Shown one piece after another: positions 53,462 to 64,000 of a DNA stretch of 64,000 nucleotides. The notes under the pieces are model-generated. The model had not been told where the DNA came from. It worked only from the letters and a program-made list of their open reading frames with translations, and did not search any database. The stretch comes from Archilochus colubris. Lineage: Eukaryota; Chordata; Aves; Apodiformes; Trochilidae. Position numbers and translations under genes: made by a program. Numbering within the stretch: the first letter of the stretch is position 1; every line of letters begins with the position of its first letter. The stretch lies in contig CM041086.1 of the NCBI GenBank assembly GCA_023079485.1, forward strand, positions 13,524,401 to 13,588,400, given 5' to 3'.

Positions 53462-53620
53462 AAAAAAAAAAACCCAGAACCAATAAACAAACAAAAAATA
53501 ACAAAAAGACCCACAAAAAAGCCAAAACCAAAGCAAACAAAAAAAAAAAAAGCCAAAACAAAAAACAAAACAAAACAAGCAAACAAAAAAAGCAAAACCA
53601 AAACAACTAAATCCAAACTC
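53462..53620. repeat. A/C low-complexity tract, about 160 bp
   Basis: The plus strand is nearly all A and C, with runs such as AAAAC and AAACAA and only a few G or T. The plus-strand frame 53405-53623 and the minus-strand frame 53434-53616 are shadow translations (K/T/P-rich and F/V/L-rich respectively). The tract may be the diversified A-rich tail of an old retrocopy or a degenerate (AAAAC)n repeat. No body was recognised upstream. Confidence 0.88.
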
Positions 53621-54904
53621 TAGACAATATCTGCTCCCTGCTCCAGCTGATGGGGTCTTTCCACTAAAATATGTGTCACAGAGGAGGAAAATTAATTAGT
53701 TTGCTTATGTGAACATATTTGTGGCCATTTCATTAAGAAAAACTACTCATTCCATGGGAGAGGATATTTAGCTGGGCGTTCACCTCCCTCCATTTCAACC
53801 ATCCAGAAACTCACCTAGGCTCCCATTTGGCCAAGAGGTATCATGAAGTCCTTCATTCCATCTTCTGGATATATTTAGGGCTCTATGGATTACCTTCTCG
53901 TCATACCTGTCTCTGGCAATGTATAAAACAGAGCACCAGATAAATTAGCTTTGGCTAACACCAATCTTTTAAACATCCAACAGCAGATGAGAGAAACTCA
54001 AGCTTTAAAATGTGCCCTGGGAAATGTCCTACAGACTGGAATAGCTTCCTTCATTCTCACCACTTCATCCACTCATGATATTAAAGTCCCCAAAGAATCC
54101 ATGATTCCTCCCCCATACTACTTATTTCATTCCCCTTCTCCAAACACAACCTGTGCCTATCCCATCCAGGCACTCCTCAGTCTGAGATGGATTTTGCCAC
54201 AATGATTTTTTGTGTTCACAAGAGCTGCAGAGCTCAGAATGGTTCAGAAGAGACAAACTGAACACACATTTGGCAATGGCCATCGGTGTTCATGGCCTTC
54301 CTGGTCCCTTTAGGTTCCATTAGATCAGATGTTTTAAGAATTATCTAATCTTGTTGGGAAGGCTCTGGACTCTGTGAGCCTACTCACTGTTCCAGTATTT
54401 AATTACCCCTGTAATAGAAGAGGAGTAGGGGGGTTGCTGTAGTATCTAGGGAGTAAGACCATAGATTCCCTTCACTTTCTTAAGTGATTTTAGCATTACT
54501 TGCATCTTTTCTCAAATGTAGGTCAGCATCAAATACTTTTTTTGCAACTGTTGTTACAAAGGATAAAATCAGTTTGATAATTCCTCCTCCTTTTATGCAT
54601 TCAAGGATCAGATTAGACTGTGCTGCTACTGAACTGCAGTAGGAGCTCATCTGAAGTAACTCAAGAGCTCCTCTGCATCAGGTGGACAGAGATGAGGCTT
54701 CTAATCCTTAGTAATCCATGCTCTGGCTAGATGGCTTCATGTTTGTATAAAATTAAAGATATTGTATTGGCTTGTGATCATTTTATCATTCACACTGGAG
54801 CAGCAGGTTCTCCTTACTGCCAAGTGTAGTGTTAATAAAAATCCTGGAGTTGTTTGGGACACAAATTAGTCCCTAAGTGTTAGCAGTAGAAGCCGGGAAG
54901 TTGA
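53621..54904. other. Non-coding, no gene recognised
   Basis: No exon or RNA gene is supported. A GGAGCTC/GAGCTCC inverted repeat lies around 54640-54672. The next-door CR1 fragment may extend faintly into the end of this stretch, but the protein match is lost below about 54905. Confidence 0.55.
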
Positions 54905-55335
54905 TATCCCCTCAGTAACACCCATAGCTTGTGATCTGTCAGTGAGCCAGTAATCCATCTAAGCTGTCCCATTTATGTTGCTGCACAAGAATTTTAAAAT
55001 CAAAATTTTATCTGGTACTAAGTCAAATGCCTTGAAGAATTCAGTACCCACCTCAAGAGAATTGTTATTATCAACAAGGCATATAATGCTGCCAAAATAA
55101 CCAGATCTGCCTTCTAGGAATGCTGGCTTGTGTTCATTACATTTTGGGGTTTGGATGCTTTGCTGACACAGTCCTGAATGAACTGTTTATTAATTCAACC
55201 AACACTGATACCAGACCAACCAATCTGTTATTCTCTACATCATCCTTCTCATATTTTTGGATCATGTTGGCAATTGCCAGCTGTTTGATACTTGCTCAGG
55301 TTGCCAAAGTGTGTTGAAATGGATATTACTGGTGT
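54905..55335 (-). mobile_element. Decayed CR1 LINE, reverse-transcriptase (ORF2) fragment
   Basis: Translating the minus strand gives pieces in the order expected of the CR1 reverse transcriptase. The first resembles SW-SGEVP-DW (here WQPEQVSNSW). Next comes ANMIQKYEKDD, the counterpart of ANVVPIFKKGK, then NRLVGLVSVLVELINSS, the counterpart of NYRPVSLTSV, at about 55200-55290. Then FFKAFDLVPDKIL, the counterpart of FSKAFDTVPH-ILL, lies at about 55000-55040. Last is MDYWLTDRSQA, the counterpart of the NWLTDRAQ region. The pieces are in different frames with several stops (for example after PNPKM and before MDYW), and the distance between the second and third blocks is shorter than in an intact element, so there are frameshifts and a deletion. 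The catalytic DD motif lies beyond the retained part. The element cannot encode an enzyme. The plus-strand open frame 55120-55317 is its antisense shadow. It is clearly older and separate from the CR1 tail at 55611, which lies on the wrong side to be its own 3' end. Confidence 0.85.
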
Positions 55336-55610
55336 GAGAGAACCCATCCATTTTTAGGCTTCTGGGGTGAAACATTGGCCTAAAAACATTTCTGGTTTGA
55401 AGATTTAACAGATTTCACATTTTGGGTTGTTTCATTTGATAAACTTCTCTGAATGCTTCTGTTTTTTTAAGCTTATTACGAGAGGTATTGATGTCTTGAT
55501 GGGTTGTACTTTGAGCCCTTCCTTAGGAAATCCCGTAATCCCTCCCAGTAATTGCCTTTCCCATGAAGTGGAATGGGTCTGTAAATATTAGAAGCATTTA
55601 ATCAAGACTT
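55336..55610. other. Spacer between two CR1 remnants
   Basis: Possibly the upstream, unrecognisably decayed part of the reverse-transcriptase fragment, followed by unique sequence. Nothing further is supported. Confidence 0.5.
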
Positions 55611-55690
55611 AGAATCATAGAATCATGCCAAATTGGAAGGGACCCATCAGGATCATTAAGTCCAACTCCTATCCCTGTGTAGAGCACATT
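55611..55690 (-). mobile_element. CR1 retrotransposon 3' end (antisense)
   Basis: The plus strand reads AGAATCATAGAATCATG, then TTGGAAGGGACCCATCAGGATCATTAAGTCCAACTCCTATCCCTG in adjacent parts. This is the antisense of the CR1 3' terminus: the element ends in tandem octamers of the ATTCTATG type preceded by GGTCCCTTCCA. At least two octamer copies remain. Only about 80 bp is kept, which is the usual severe 5' truncation of CR1. This copy is better preserved than the one near 31.0 kb and so is probably younger. It is the strongest single indicator that the sequence is avian. Confidence 0.92.
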
Positions 55691-58600
55691 TTAGGCTTCA
55701 TTTTGCATTTCCAGAACAAATAGTACCCAGTTAGAAACATTGCATGTGATTTATCTGTGAGCTATCTCCAATGTACAGACACATATACACAGGGCTTTGA
55801 TCTGATAACATCCTGATGCAGATAGGTTATGCTGTTCATTTTACTATATAATCTTCCTTAGCTCTGAATGTATTTGAGCGAGGCCAAGTTTTAATTTGTA
55901 CTGACAAGAAAGACCTCTCTGTTCCTGCTCTGCCAGAAAAATAATATATGAGTGTGTATATAGGTGTTCAGAATCCAAAGCAATAAAGAGGAGAGGGAAA
56001 CAGAAGCACTGACCAAAATAAATTGTGGAATTCTGGGGATGATTAGAAATTTTAGAAATAGATATGGAATATGAATCAAATTTCCATCCCAAATCAGGAC
56101 ATTTTTGCAGAATAAATAGCCCAACAACTCTGACCATAAAACAAAGCAGGTGTTTTGATGAAGTAGGAATGTCCTCTGAGGGGATGCAGATTTTTTTTGT
56201 GTCATCCTTACTGCTCCCTACCCATACTCCAAGGTGATGTTTTAAGGGAGGAAGAAAAGAGATCAGAAATAAGAGGACTCCAGCTTGAACATAACAGTTG
56301 CCAAATGGTATTGTAAGATTTACATGTGTACGATAGAAAAAAAAAAAATAGGTCCACTCAGTCCTGAGAAAAGAATATTAGAAAGGTTGATATATTGTTG
56401 TTATTACAAAATACACAGTGAAAATACATCGGAAAGTTATTTTTCCCCATTTCATTATAGTTTACAATCCACACACTCAATACTGGCCATTAGCTCTGTA
56501 AACTCTGGTATAATGACTTCCCACCTCATCCTAAGCAGAGCCATTATAAGCAATTTTAGCATATTTTATTGGGCCAGTGAAAATTTTATTCTCTGAAAGA
56601 CTGTAAGAGAATAAACTGCTTTATGAAAAAGACAGCACAGAAACAAATGCAGTTTGGAGGGGTAACCCAGAGATTCCCTGCCTTTAATTAACTTGGGTTC
56701 AGAAGGCAAGTGCTTCTGTGTGGGGGACTTTAGTATGTAGTAACCACATGTCTCTGGTTATGCTGTCAGACCAAAATTCATGATCTCTAGGGTCTTAAAA
56801 TAGTTTCTTTGGCAAGTGAGTCTTTTTCAAGCAGGTTAACTTAGAAGCTACTGCTAGGTGAAGTTGCTGGCAGGTATTTCCCTGTCTGGTACCTCCATTA
56901 GAGGAAGGAGGAAACCAAGTGCTAAGGAGAGCTCAAGTCCATTGCATTTAAGACTCAAGATGTGTGTGAGGGGTTATTTTCTTGGGTGGAAATGCTGCAG
57001 AGCAAGGAAAGGGGAGACGAGGGTGTCAACGGCAGACTGAGGGGTTGTGGTGTAAGTGAAATCTGTGCAAAGCTTCCCTGAGTGTAGGATCTCCTCCTGT
57101 GGCAAGCCTGGAGCTGTAACACATTGCTGGGTCTCCTGTAGTCCCTGCTGCGTTACCTGGGGTGGCAATGGGCTGGGGGGAGAGTGGTGTGTGAGCCTAT
57201 GGAGCAGTAACCAGAAATGGGAGATGCTGTCTCTCAGGGTGCTATAAATTGTGCTGCTTGACTGCAGCAACCTGCAGACAATGATGTGCAGGCTTCTGTG
57301 TGAGATGAAGTTAAGCCTTTTTGTTGTTGTTGTTGATACCTTTCTTGGATCCTTATAGCCCACTACCATCTGGGGCTCACAAACCCTCAGCTGAAAACCC
57401 CTGCAGTACACACACAGACATCAAGTAGTGATACCAATGTTGTTTGTCAGTTGTCTTTCACAATCTTTTCAGGGCAGGAACTGCTATTTTTTTGTGTATA
57501 ATGCTCAATACAGCAAGGACTTGTTTTCAGGAGACAATCCTGGAACCCAAGCAATGAATAGTGATAATGAATGAACCCAGTGACTGTCATCTAGTGTCAG
57601 GAAAGGCTCCTCCATGGAAACCTAAGGAGTCAAAAACCTGGTTACAATGAGGCAGAGAAGGAGGTGAAGGATGTTTTTCCTCACAGTACTGACTCAGTAT
57701 TTATTTATTTTTGCAAGTACATTATCCTTACAGTGAGACAAAAGACAAAGATGTTTGGTATAATGTGCATTTCTTCCTACAGCTATTGTACCTGCAAAAA
57801 AAACTGCAGTGTAAAATGTTGCAACCTTGCCTGATCCCTTACATGTGGTTGTCTAAACAGGGACACAAATATTGTGCCCACGCTGTTCATTCCAAAAATC
57901 TGACATTTCTCAAGATGAGGCCAAATCTGTTTACAGATGGATTTCAGAGTTTATTCAAGCTGAAAGGCACTTCTCATCTTTTGAAATGTCAGACTGCTGC
58001 TTGAAGAAAAATGAGTGCAAGAGATAGGGCCATTGCTGCACAGCTCCATTTTTAAATGAGCAATATCTGCCTGAAGATCCCAGCATTCATCCAGCTCAGG
58101 GTTTTGCTATGATATATTGGCTGCTCTGACTGAGTGTAGTTACTTGAGCCCACTGATTATTTGCTTCAATTGAATAACCACAGCAGTCCCAAAATTCAGT
58201 ATCTGTTACAGCCTTTAAATCCGTTTCAACATCTATAATATTACCTGAGGGGCTGTACTTTTTAAATGAGTGATTTCATAAGCAGCAGGGCACGGGTTTA
58301 CTGCCCTATAGATAGGTAAGAACAGGCATAAGGAGAACACTGAGTCTCACTGGGAAGCTGCAGTGAGCAAGCTGCCTGGGCATGCAAGAGAAGGTTGGGA
58401 ACAGCAGTACAGAGAATGTAAGAAAAATTATGATTTAATGCTTCCTGCTTCCAGTCCCAGTACCTATAGCTTCCATACAGCTTTTCTGTATCTCCTCTAG
58501 AGTTCTCTTTAAAATCCACAGCTAGACCTTTATACCATACTGTTCCTGTATGTTCCGTATATATATACTGGCTGGAGGTGTTTTTAAACAGAAAGCATCT

Positions 58601-60607
58601 GTTGAGATTATGGAAAGTGCCATTTTATTTTCGTCCGAAACTCAATAATTTGTTTTGACTTTGCATCAAAATTTCTTGAATCTGGAGAATACACCATGTC
58701 AGAAAATCAAAACAACAGAAAAGCAGGACATTAGAAATGGTTAATAAACTGTCTGACAGTTACAAAAAACCATTTTGTTTCCTCTGGTAGTACTGGAATC
58801 CTTTATAAAGCCTGGTGCAAGGCAGGAATGTGTATTTGCTATTGCTGTTGAAGCCTCTGTGCCAAATTACCTACTCTACACTTAGCAGTGGAACCACTTT
58901 AACCAAGCTCTCTGCTAGAGCAAGAAGACATTTTGTTTAGTTTTATATTATTCGGTGAAAAAATAAAGGTTAGATAATCTGTAAAAGCTGCAGGGCTTAA
59001 GTGTGACAAAAGCACTGTGAAGGACAGGGTTACCAAGCTTCCCTTAAAAGAAGCAAAAAAGGAAAGCAGCTCGGAAAATCTGTCCCTAATGTTTTGATGT
59101 TTCTCTTTTAGGTTTCCCTTGCCCTTATGGAAGGTGTTGGTTGTCAGCACATCACTTATTACAAACCCTAGTACATGACACAAGCTGTTTTATTTTCACT
59201 TGTCTCTTCAGACAATTTCATCATCATTTCTCTTCTTTTTTTTCCCCATACAGCACCCTTCTGTCAGAACAAGTATTGACATTAGATATTTTCTGCTTGT
59301 ATGGAGAAGAGACATATGATACTTAAATGACTTTTAAATACAGATAGTACTGTTGATTCAGACAAGGCAAGGCTATGGAGAATTCATCCTAAAGAAGCTA
59401 TTCTGTGGAGTTTCTCAGAGAAGCTGGCTGTAAATAATATCTAGCTGTACACAATAAAATTCCCTCCATAGAATGTAACTTAGAGCACAGTCTGAAAAAT
59501 GACAAGATCAGGCCAAACCAAGGAGAATTAAGGTCCATACAAATTAATCCAACAGTTTTTTGTCCAAATGAGCAAGCAATATTCTCTGTAATGAACAGCT
59601 AAGACAGTGCAGTTCTCAGTACTTCCCACAAGGCTCCAGATGCTGGTAAAAGGAAACTTAGGCAGGAAAACCCTGACCTTCCAGTCACCTTCTAGTTAAC
59701 ACACACAGGTGGTTCAGGTGATGTAACTTATCTCCATTAAGGACAGTGTAGGAGGAAAGGGGTTAAACTGGAGAGCTGTCAATGCAGTGTCCACACCTAG
59801 TAATATTTTCCTAGTGCATTTTTGTTAAAAAAAAATAATAGTGCCATATAAAATGGGATAAATGTATTAAATGCATGAAATCTGATACTAGGTAGGATTT
59901 GGATGCACGCTCCCCTCTCAGAGGAGCTCAGTGTCTCCCACTTCTGAAGCTGTGTGTGGTAGACTGAGACATTTGCACCTAATGATGACAAGCATCTCCT
60001 CTTCATGCCATAAACAATTGATTTTCAAGCAAAGATAAGAGAATTATATATTATGTATTCTAGCTGTAAAACTAATTAACTGCTTTGATTTAGCTGAGAA
60101 AGGTGATGTTTTCTGAAGCTCAGCTTTACTGAAAATTGACCTTTCCATCTACAAACACACCATTTAATTTACAAGAGAAACAAAACCTTCGAAATTGTAT
60201 TTACCCAGTGACTTTAGTAAAGGTCAACCCTTTTCAGAAACAATTGTAAATGTGGCATTTACCCTTTCATATTTTGGAAAGCATTACTTGAATCTCCACA
60301 TCCAAGTAGAACATTGCTTTTGAATTAAAAATAATCAAATAAATAAGAATAAAGAAATTTTACAGTTGTCTAGATCTAGGCGTAATTAACTCTTGGATTT
60401 TATACTTCTCTAGGACTATTGTCTTGGGTTTCCTGTGACTAAGGTCAACTAGTGTTTAATATGTATAGTACATATAGTAAGAATGAATATAATATACTTT
60501 AAAAGATCCACCAAGTTAAGCAGAAAATAGAATAGACTTTTTCTTTGACCTTTAGGAAGGAGACTTGGCAAATTCATTGCAGAAAATTTTATTCATCCAA
60601 GATACTG
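55691..60607. other. Non-coding, no gene recognised
   Basis: A GC-richer patch at about 56.85-57.25 kb carries a 145-codon minus-strand frame (56974-57411) that reads through a TTG repeat and overlaps plus-strand frames. No domain or splice context supports it. A short (TTG)5 repeat lies at 57320-57335. The remainder is AT-rich with nothing recognised. Confidence 0.6.
57320..57335. repeat. Short TTG trinucleotide repeat
   Basis: About five tandem TTG units. They appear as a run of T residues in a minus-strand open frame. Confidence 0.8.
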
Positions 60608-60700
60608 AGGCCCCAGTCCAGCAAAGCACTTCAGCATATGATTGACTTCAAGTGTGAGTAGCCCCACTGCATCCAGTGGGTCAATGCTTGAAGGCCAGAA
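60608..60700. repeat. Ancient amniote palindromic interspersed repeat (MITE-like)
   Basis: The word order GGCCCCAGTCCAGCAAAGCACTTCAGCAT, TTGACTTCAAGTGTGAGTAG, CCCCACTG, CAGTGGG closely follows a palindromic repeat I recall from reptile and bird genomes: GGCCC...GCAAAGCACTTAAGCA...GTGAGTAGTCCCATTG...CAATGGGACTACTCAC, mirrored to its other end. The palindrome centre survives as CCCACTG-CATC-CAGTGGG (60663-60680). The right half fades after about 60700. A palindromic body with mirrored ends suggests a non-autonomous DNA transposon. I do not give a family name because I cannot verify it. Poly(A) (60780-60798) follows about 80 bp later and is probably unrelated. Confidence 0.6.
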
Positions 60701-60779
60701 GCAACACTTATTTATTATACAGATTGTAGGTGAGCTCTGGGATGTCAAGCAGGAGTGCAGCCCTGCTGTGTAATGAACT

Positions 60780-60798
60780 AAAAAAAAAAAAAAAAAAA
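60780..60798. repeat. Poly(A) run, 19 nt
   Basis: Nineteen consecutive A without an upstream AATAAA. The minus-strand frame across it shows a run of F and is low-complexity. Confidence 0.9.
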
Positions 60799-61519
60799 TT
60801 AAAAATTGAACAGTGGATTGTGCTGAAAAGCTGACAATTACACTGGTTTGTTTTATCAAGAGCTTTCTGAGATCAAAAGATCTGCTTGCTCTGGTTGCCG
60901 GGTATGGAAAATGGCATCCAGACAGAATTTCCTTCTGTCTTTTATGCTCACCTGTAGGGCTGCAAGAATTGAGTTTTCTAACTTCCCAGTTCTCAAATAG
61001 AAACTACAACAAATGCAAGCCATTTGTATGAGAATCCCTTGAAGTCTGTACAAACTGAAGAGGAAATAACCAAATGAGAGATGTAGGAGAAGCAGGGATT
61101 TAAACCCAGTCTTTTCACTCCTACTTTCCCTCTGTAAGTGCATTTTCTCTTAAGAGTGGGCAGTACTAAAGATGGTGCTGAGGTAGAAAGCTTTCTGCCA
61201 ACTCATGAAATGCTGTCATAGGAAGAAGTGCTGGAAGTCTGCAGTGGACCCAAAACAGTTGTTCTAAAGCTTAGAAGGAGCTTGGAAGCTCTTCTGAAGG
61301 AGAGCAAGTCTCTTACAAGGTATTTGTGATGCTTTTCAATGTGTAGATCCTATAAGCAACTGTGGAGCCCTTCCAACAGCTTCAGTGAAGAGAGGATTTA
61401 CATAAATCCAATAAAAAAGCTTACATTTGTCATCATATGATAACATTTCAAACTAACATGTGGAAAATTCTGCCTAATAGAATTAGCCAGAGAATTGGAT
61501 GGCTCAGGACATTTCAGTC

Positions 61520-61535
61520 AGATTAATATTAATCT
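61520..61535. repeat. Perfect 16-bp palindrome with paired TAAT cores
   Basis: AGATTAATATTAATCT is self-complementary. It carries TAAT/ATTA cores on both strands, the geometry that paired homeodomain proteins can bind, but AT-rich DNA yields such sequences by chance and nothing else supports a regulatory role. Confidence 0.6.
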
Positions 61536-61607
61536 TACAATGATTTGCAGTGCAAGGAAACTTTCTCTACAGAATAAACTGGAGTCCATTCAAAAATGTT
61601 ATAACTG

Positions 61608-61665
61608 TTGACTTCAGTGCTGTTACACCTGGGATACAATGAAGTTTTCCTCCTAAGAGCCTTTT
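61608..61665 (+). repeat. Possible ancient amniote repeat fragment
   Basis: GTTGACTTCAGTGCTGTTACACCTGGGATACAATG read in adjacent parts resembles the recalled amniote repeat segment TTGACTTCAGTGGAGTTACTCCTGATTTACAC. The match is short and from memory, so it is only a candidate. Confidence 0.35.
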
Positions 61666-63734
61666 TCTACAGTTTTTAACAAATATCAAGTCCTGTTACC
61701 CTTAAGAGCCTAAAATAATTGTGAATGAATACCAAATAATTAGTAGGGGTTTGATCTTCAGTGTTAGCTGCTAGACCAGTGTTTTGTAGACTGAGTGCTG
61801 TAGCCTAAACTTATCTTTGGGAGCTGCTGGAGCAAGAAATTGTTTTGCAGAGACAGCATAAAAAATCCCCTAAAAACAAACTTAGTGTTCAACCTATAAC
61901 AGGGCTAAGCCATAAAAATCTTACTACACATAGAAACTGTTCTGGACTGATGAAGTTCCTTGTGGTTTCAACAGGTTCAAAAAGCTTCTTGCCAGTGAAA
62001 CATCTTCCCAAAGATGAATCAGCTTCCAGCATCATCCATTCAAGACCATCATCATGGTCTTGACCTTTGCCATCAGCCTCTGACCTAAGCTTCCCCATGC
62101 TTGAATCTCATTAAACATCTCACAAACAAATTGAACACAGAGGATTTTGAAGTCTTGGTTTGAATTCAAATTTTGCAACTCAGATTATACTGAAAGTAGA
62201 AATTGTATTCTCTTGGTGTCACTAGAAAGTGTTGTCACTTAGGCCATAAAAGGTTATTTGATTCTGCATGAATTAATGGCTCCAATAATGCAGAGGACTA
62301 GTGGAAGTACTTGACAAACTTCTTGTAGCAGAGGCGAGGAACATTTTGGCTAAATTAAGTCTTCATTGCAGTAGCAAAAGAGGCTAAATTCTGTGTCATT
62401 GTGAAATGGTTCTGAAAATATGGGTTGATGATAGAAGTTCAGTTATTCTCTTCCACATGCACAGTAATACCTGTTCACCTCCTTGAACTGACTATTCTTT
62501 CAAATCTTTCAGAGGCCTCTTCAGTGATGTCACCAGACATGCAATCTCACTCAACACAGTAATAAATGTCAAAACTAGATAGAGAACTCTTTGCAATGTA
62601 TTCCAAGTGACACTTCTGGCTTATTGTGTGTCATTTGGACAGTAATAAAATGGCAATGGTTGGCGTGAAGCTAGAAGGATCAGATTTGGACCCTTCTACC
62701 TGAAATACCTGGTACTGAACCAGGCAGCATATAAAGTTTTGTTATTTTATAAACCCACACGTTTTTACCAAGGAAAACAAAATCTTGTATTGTGGAAACT
62801 ATAATGATAATAGGCAGACAATAAGTTTTAGAAGTGCTGTAGTGTATCCTTTCCTTTTTTCAGAAAAAAATTCTCTTCTGGGCACACAAGGTGAAATCAT
62901 GAAGTTTAAAAACCTCATTGCTTTGGAGATGAATCATAATGTAGTTTCAACATCAGACAATAAGAGAAAAAATGGAGGAATGTGGGTTAAAAAAAGGACA
63001 GATTAAGTCAATATGTTCAGCTGTCTAAAAGAAACGTGAATAAATGCAATTCATTTTCTGACTTTAACACTGAAAGCAAGTATTTTTTGTGTGCACTGCT
63101 AACAATTGAGATTTGGTGTTAAGGTAACATATTTTGTAATAAAGGCTGCCTTGGACCAAGCAGTAAAAGCAATCTGAGAGTGAATACTAAAAAGGTTCTT
63201 TTGCTAATGAAGGAATCTCCTTAACACAAAATCCCAAGAGACAAATACATCCACTGTCAAGCACCAGCTGTGCTAGAGTTTCATCTTTATCTTATAGGGA
63301 CCATGGGTGCTAAAAATGTGCCCTTCCCTCTTTCAGGCTGGGCATAAATATTTCAGTAAAGAGAATACTGAACATGCTTCTCTCTGTTTTTTGAAAGAAG
63401 AAAATTCTGTGTGGGTTTGTGTGAATTCACTCAAATATTGCAAGTGTTTTGTTATTTGGAATGGTAATTGTGAATGGGATTTGTCTTTGAAAACTTACTC
63501 AGAAGGGATTGCAGAGACTGCACTTGCAAATGTAAAGGAGCTTCTGGCTGCAATTCCAACATTCTCACAGCATTCCAAGGGGCTGTTTGGGAAGGGTTTG
63601 GCCCACAGCATTATCTCTGTTCATGCTCTCTCATATTCTCTTCCTTCCCTCACTTCCTCTCTGGTTGGCAGTTTTGCACTAGCAGTTTAGAAGCTGAAGA
63701 GAAAAAAAGAACAAGTTCTCATGTATTCCTTAAA

Positions 63735-63795
63735 TGTTTGGAAGTCCCACTGGTCTCAGTGGGAAGTTTGCATATGAAAGGCTGACAAGGCTGGG
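63735..63795. repeat. Ancient amniote palindromic repeat fragment
   Basis: GGAAGTCCCACTG-GTCT-CAGTGGGAAGTTTGCAT has 8-bp perfect arms TCCCACTG/CAGTGGGA (63745-63764) and matches the recalled pattern CTCCCATTGACTTCAATGGGAGTTTTGCATGAGTAAGG, including the GTTTGCAT continuation and a degraded AAGGCTG after it. It shares its palindrome core with the element at 60608-60700, about 3 kb away, so the two may be related copies or chance convergence on the core. Confidence 0.5.
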
Positions 63796-64000
63796 TTGTA
63801 ACAAAAATCCATATGTGAAAAATGGCAAAAGCTTATGGTCCTAAACTTTCAAGGTGACTGGAGTGTAGCAACCCCAGGTTCCTGTGCAGTTGCTCTTTTA
63901 ATCCAGGCAGCTGGACAGCACAATGAATAACAAGTTAAATAAAATAATGTAACAAGTATTTATTTGTTCTTCTCATATCAGCTCAGAAGAAATAAGCAAT
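63796..64000. other. Short non-coding end of window
   Basis: AT-rich sequence ending the window. No feature is recognised. Confidence 0.6.

Larger units (their letters stand above)
60701..63734. other. Non-coding, no gene recognised
   Basis: Contains a 19-nt A run (60780-60798), an exact palindrome at 61520-61535, a weak ancient-repeat fragment at about 61608-61665 and the frame discussed at 63307-63690. That frame begins at GTG, follows a pyrimidine stretch ending CTTTCAG that resembles a 3' splice site, and has no recognisable domain. It is not called as an exon. Confidence 0.55.

Noticed and set aside
53405..53623. K/T/P-rich open frame on the plus strand and its F-rich antisense partner
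   Set aside because: Both are translations of the A/C low-complexity tract.
55120..55317. 65-codon plus-strand frame
   Set aside because: It is the antisense of the CR1 reverse-transcriptase fragment.
56974..57411. 145-codon minus-strand frame
   Set aside because: It includes a TTG microsatellite and sits in a GC-richer patch with overlapping plus-strand frames. No family is recognised.
1..64000. CRISPR arrays, insertion sequences, bacterial operons, tRNA or rRNA genes
   Set aside because: None of the required signatures were seen: no regularly spaced repeats, no transposase frames, no cloverleaf with conserved box sequences.

Overview
The window looks like non-coding DNA from a bird nuclear genome. 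It is AT-rich and CpG-poor, and no known protein-coding exon or RNA gene is recognisable on either strand. The assignment to birds rests on remnants of CR1, the dominant avian non-LTR retrotransposon. Two are 3' ends in antisense (31041-31140 and 55611-55690; the second carries the diagnostic octamer tail). The third is a decayed reverse-transcriptase segment (54905-55335, minus strand). Several older palindromic fragments resemble an ancient amniote repeat (clearest at 60608-60700 and 63735-63795). No bacterial, viral, plasmid or CRISPR architecture is present. The species and locus cannot be told from the sequence.

Layout: 1-29 kb is unique, AT-rich sequence with a TA microsatellite (4824-4905), T and A homopolymer runs, a small hairpin at 26139-26159 and a GC-richer patch at 8.5-9.3 kb full of overlapping chance frames. 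The one notable open frame is at 29208-30095 (+), 295 codons with no recognised homology. It is followed by a 16-bp minisatellite (30413-30508) and a degenerate CR1 end. The stretch 31-46 kb is ordinary single-copy-looking sequence with short T-rich tracts. At 46056-46108 two perfect 10-bp hairpins stand side by side. At 48.0-48.8 kb a T tract and an A tract flank about 0.7 kb, and 53.46-53.62 kb is an A/C-only-like tract. The CR1 remnants lie at 54.9-55.7 kb, and the old palindromic repeats gather in the last 4 kb.

The window is best read as a gene desert or the inside of a very large intron. There are no operons, promoters or cooperating genes to describe. The observations most worth a check are the 295-codon frame, the twin hairpins, the minisatellite with a palindrome in every unit and the ancient palindromic repeats. 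I found no convincing previously undescribed system.
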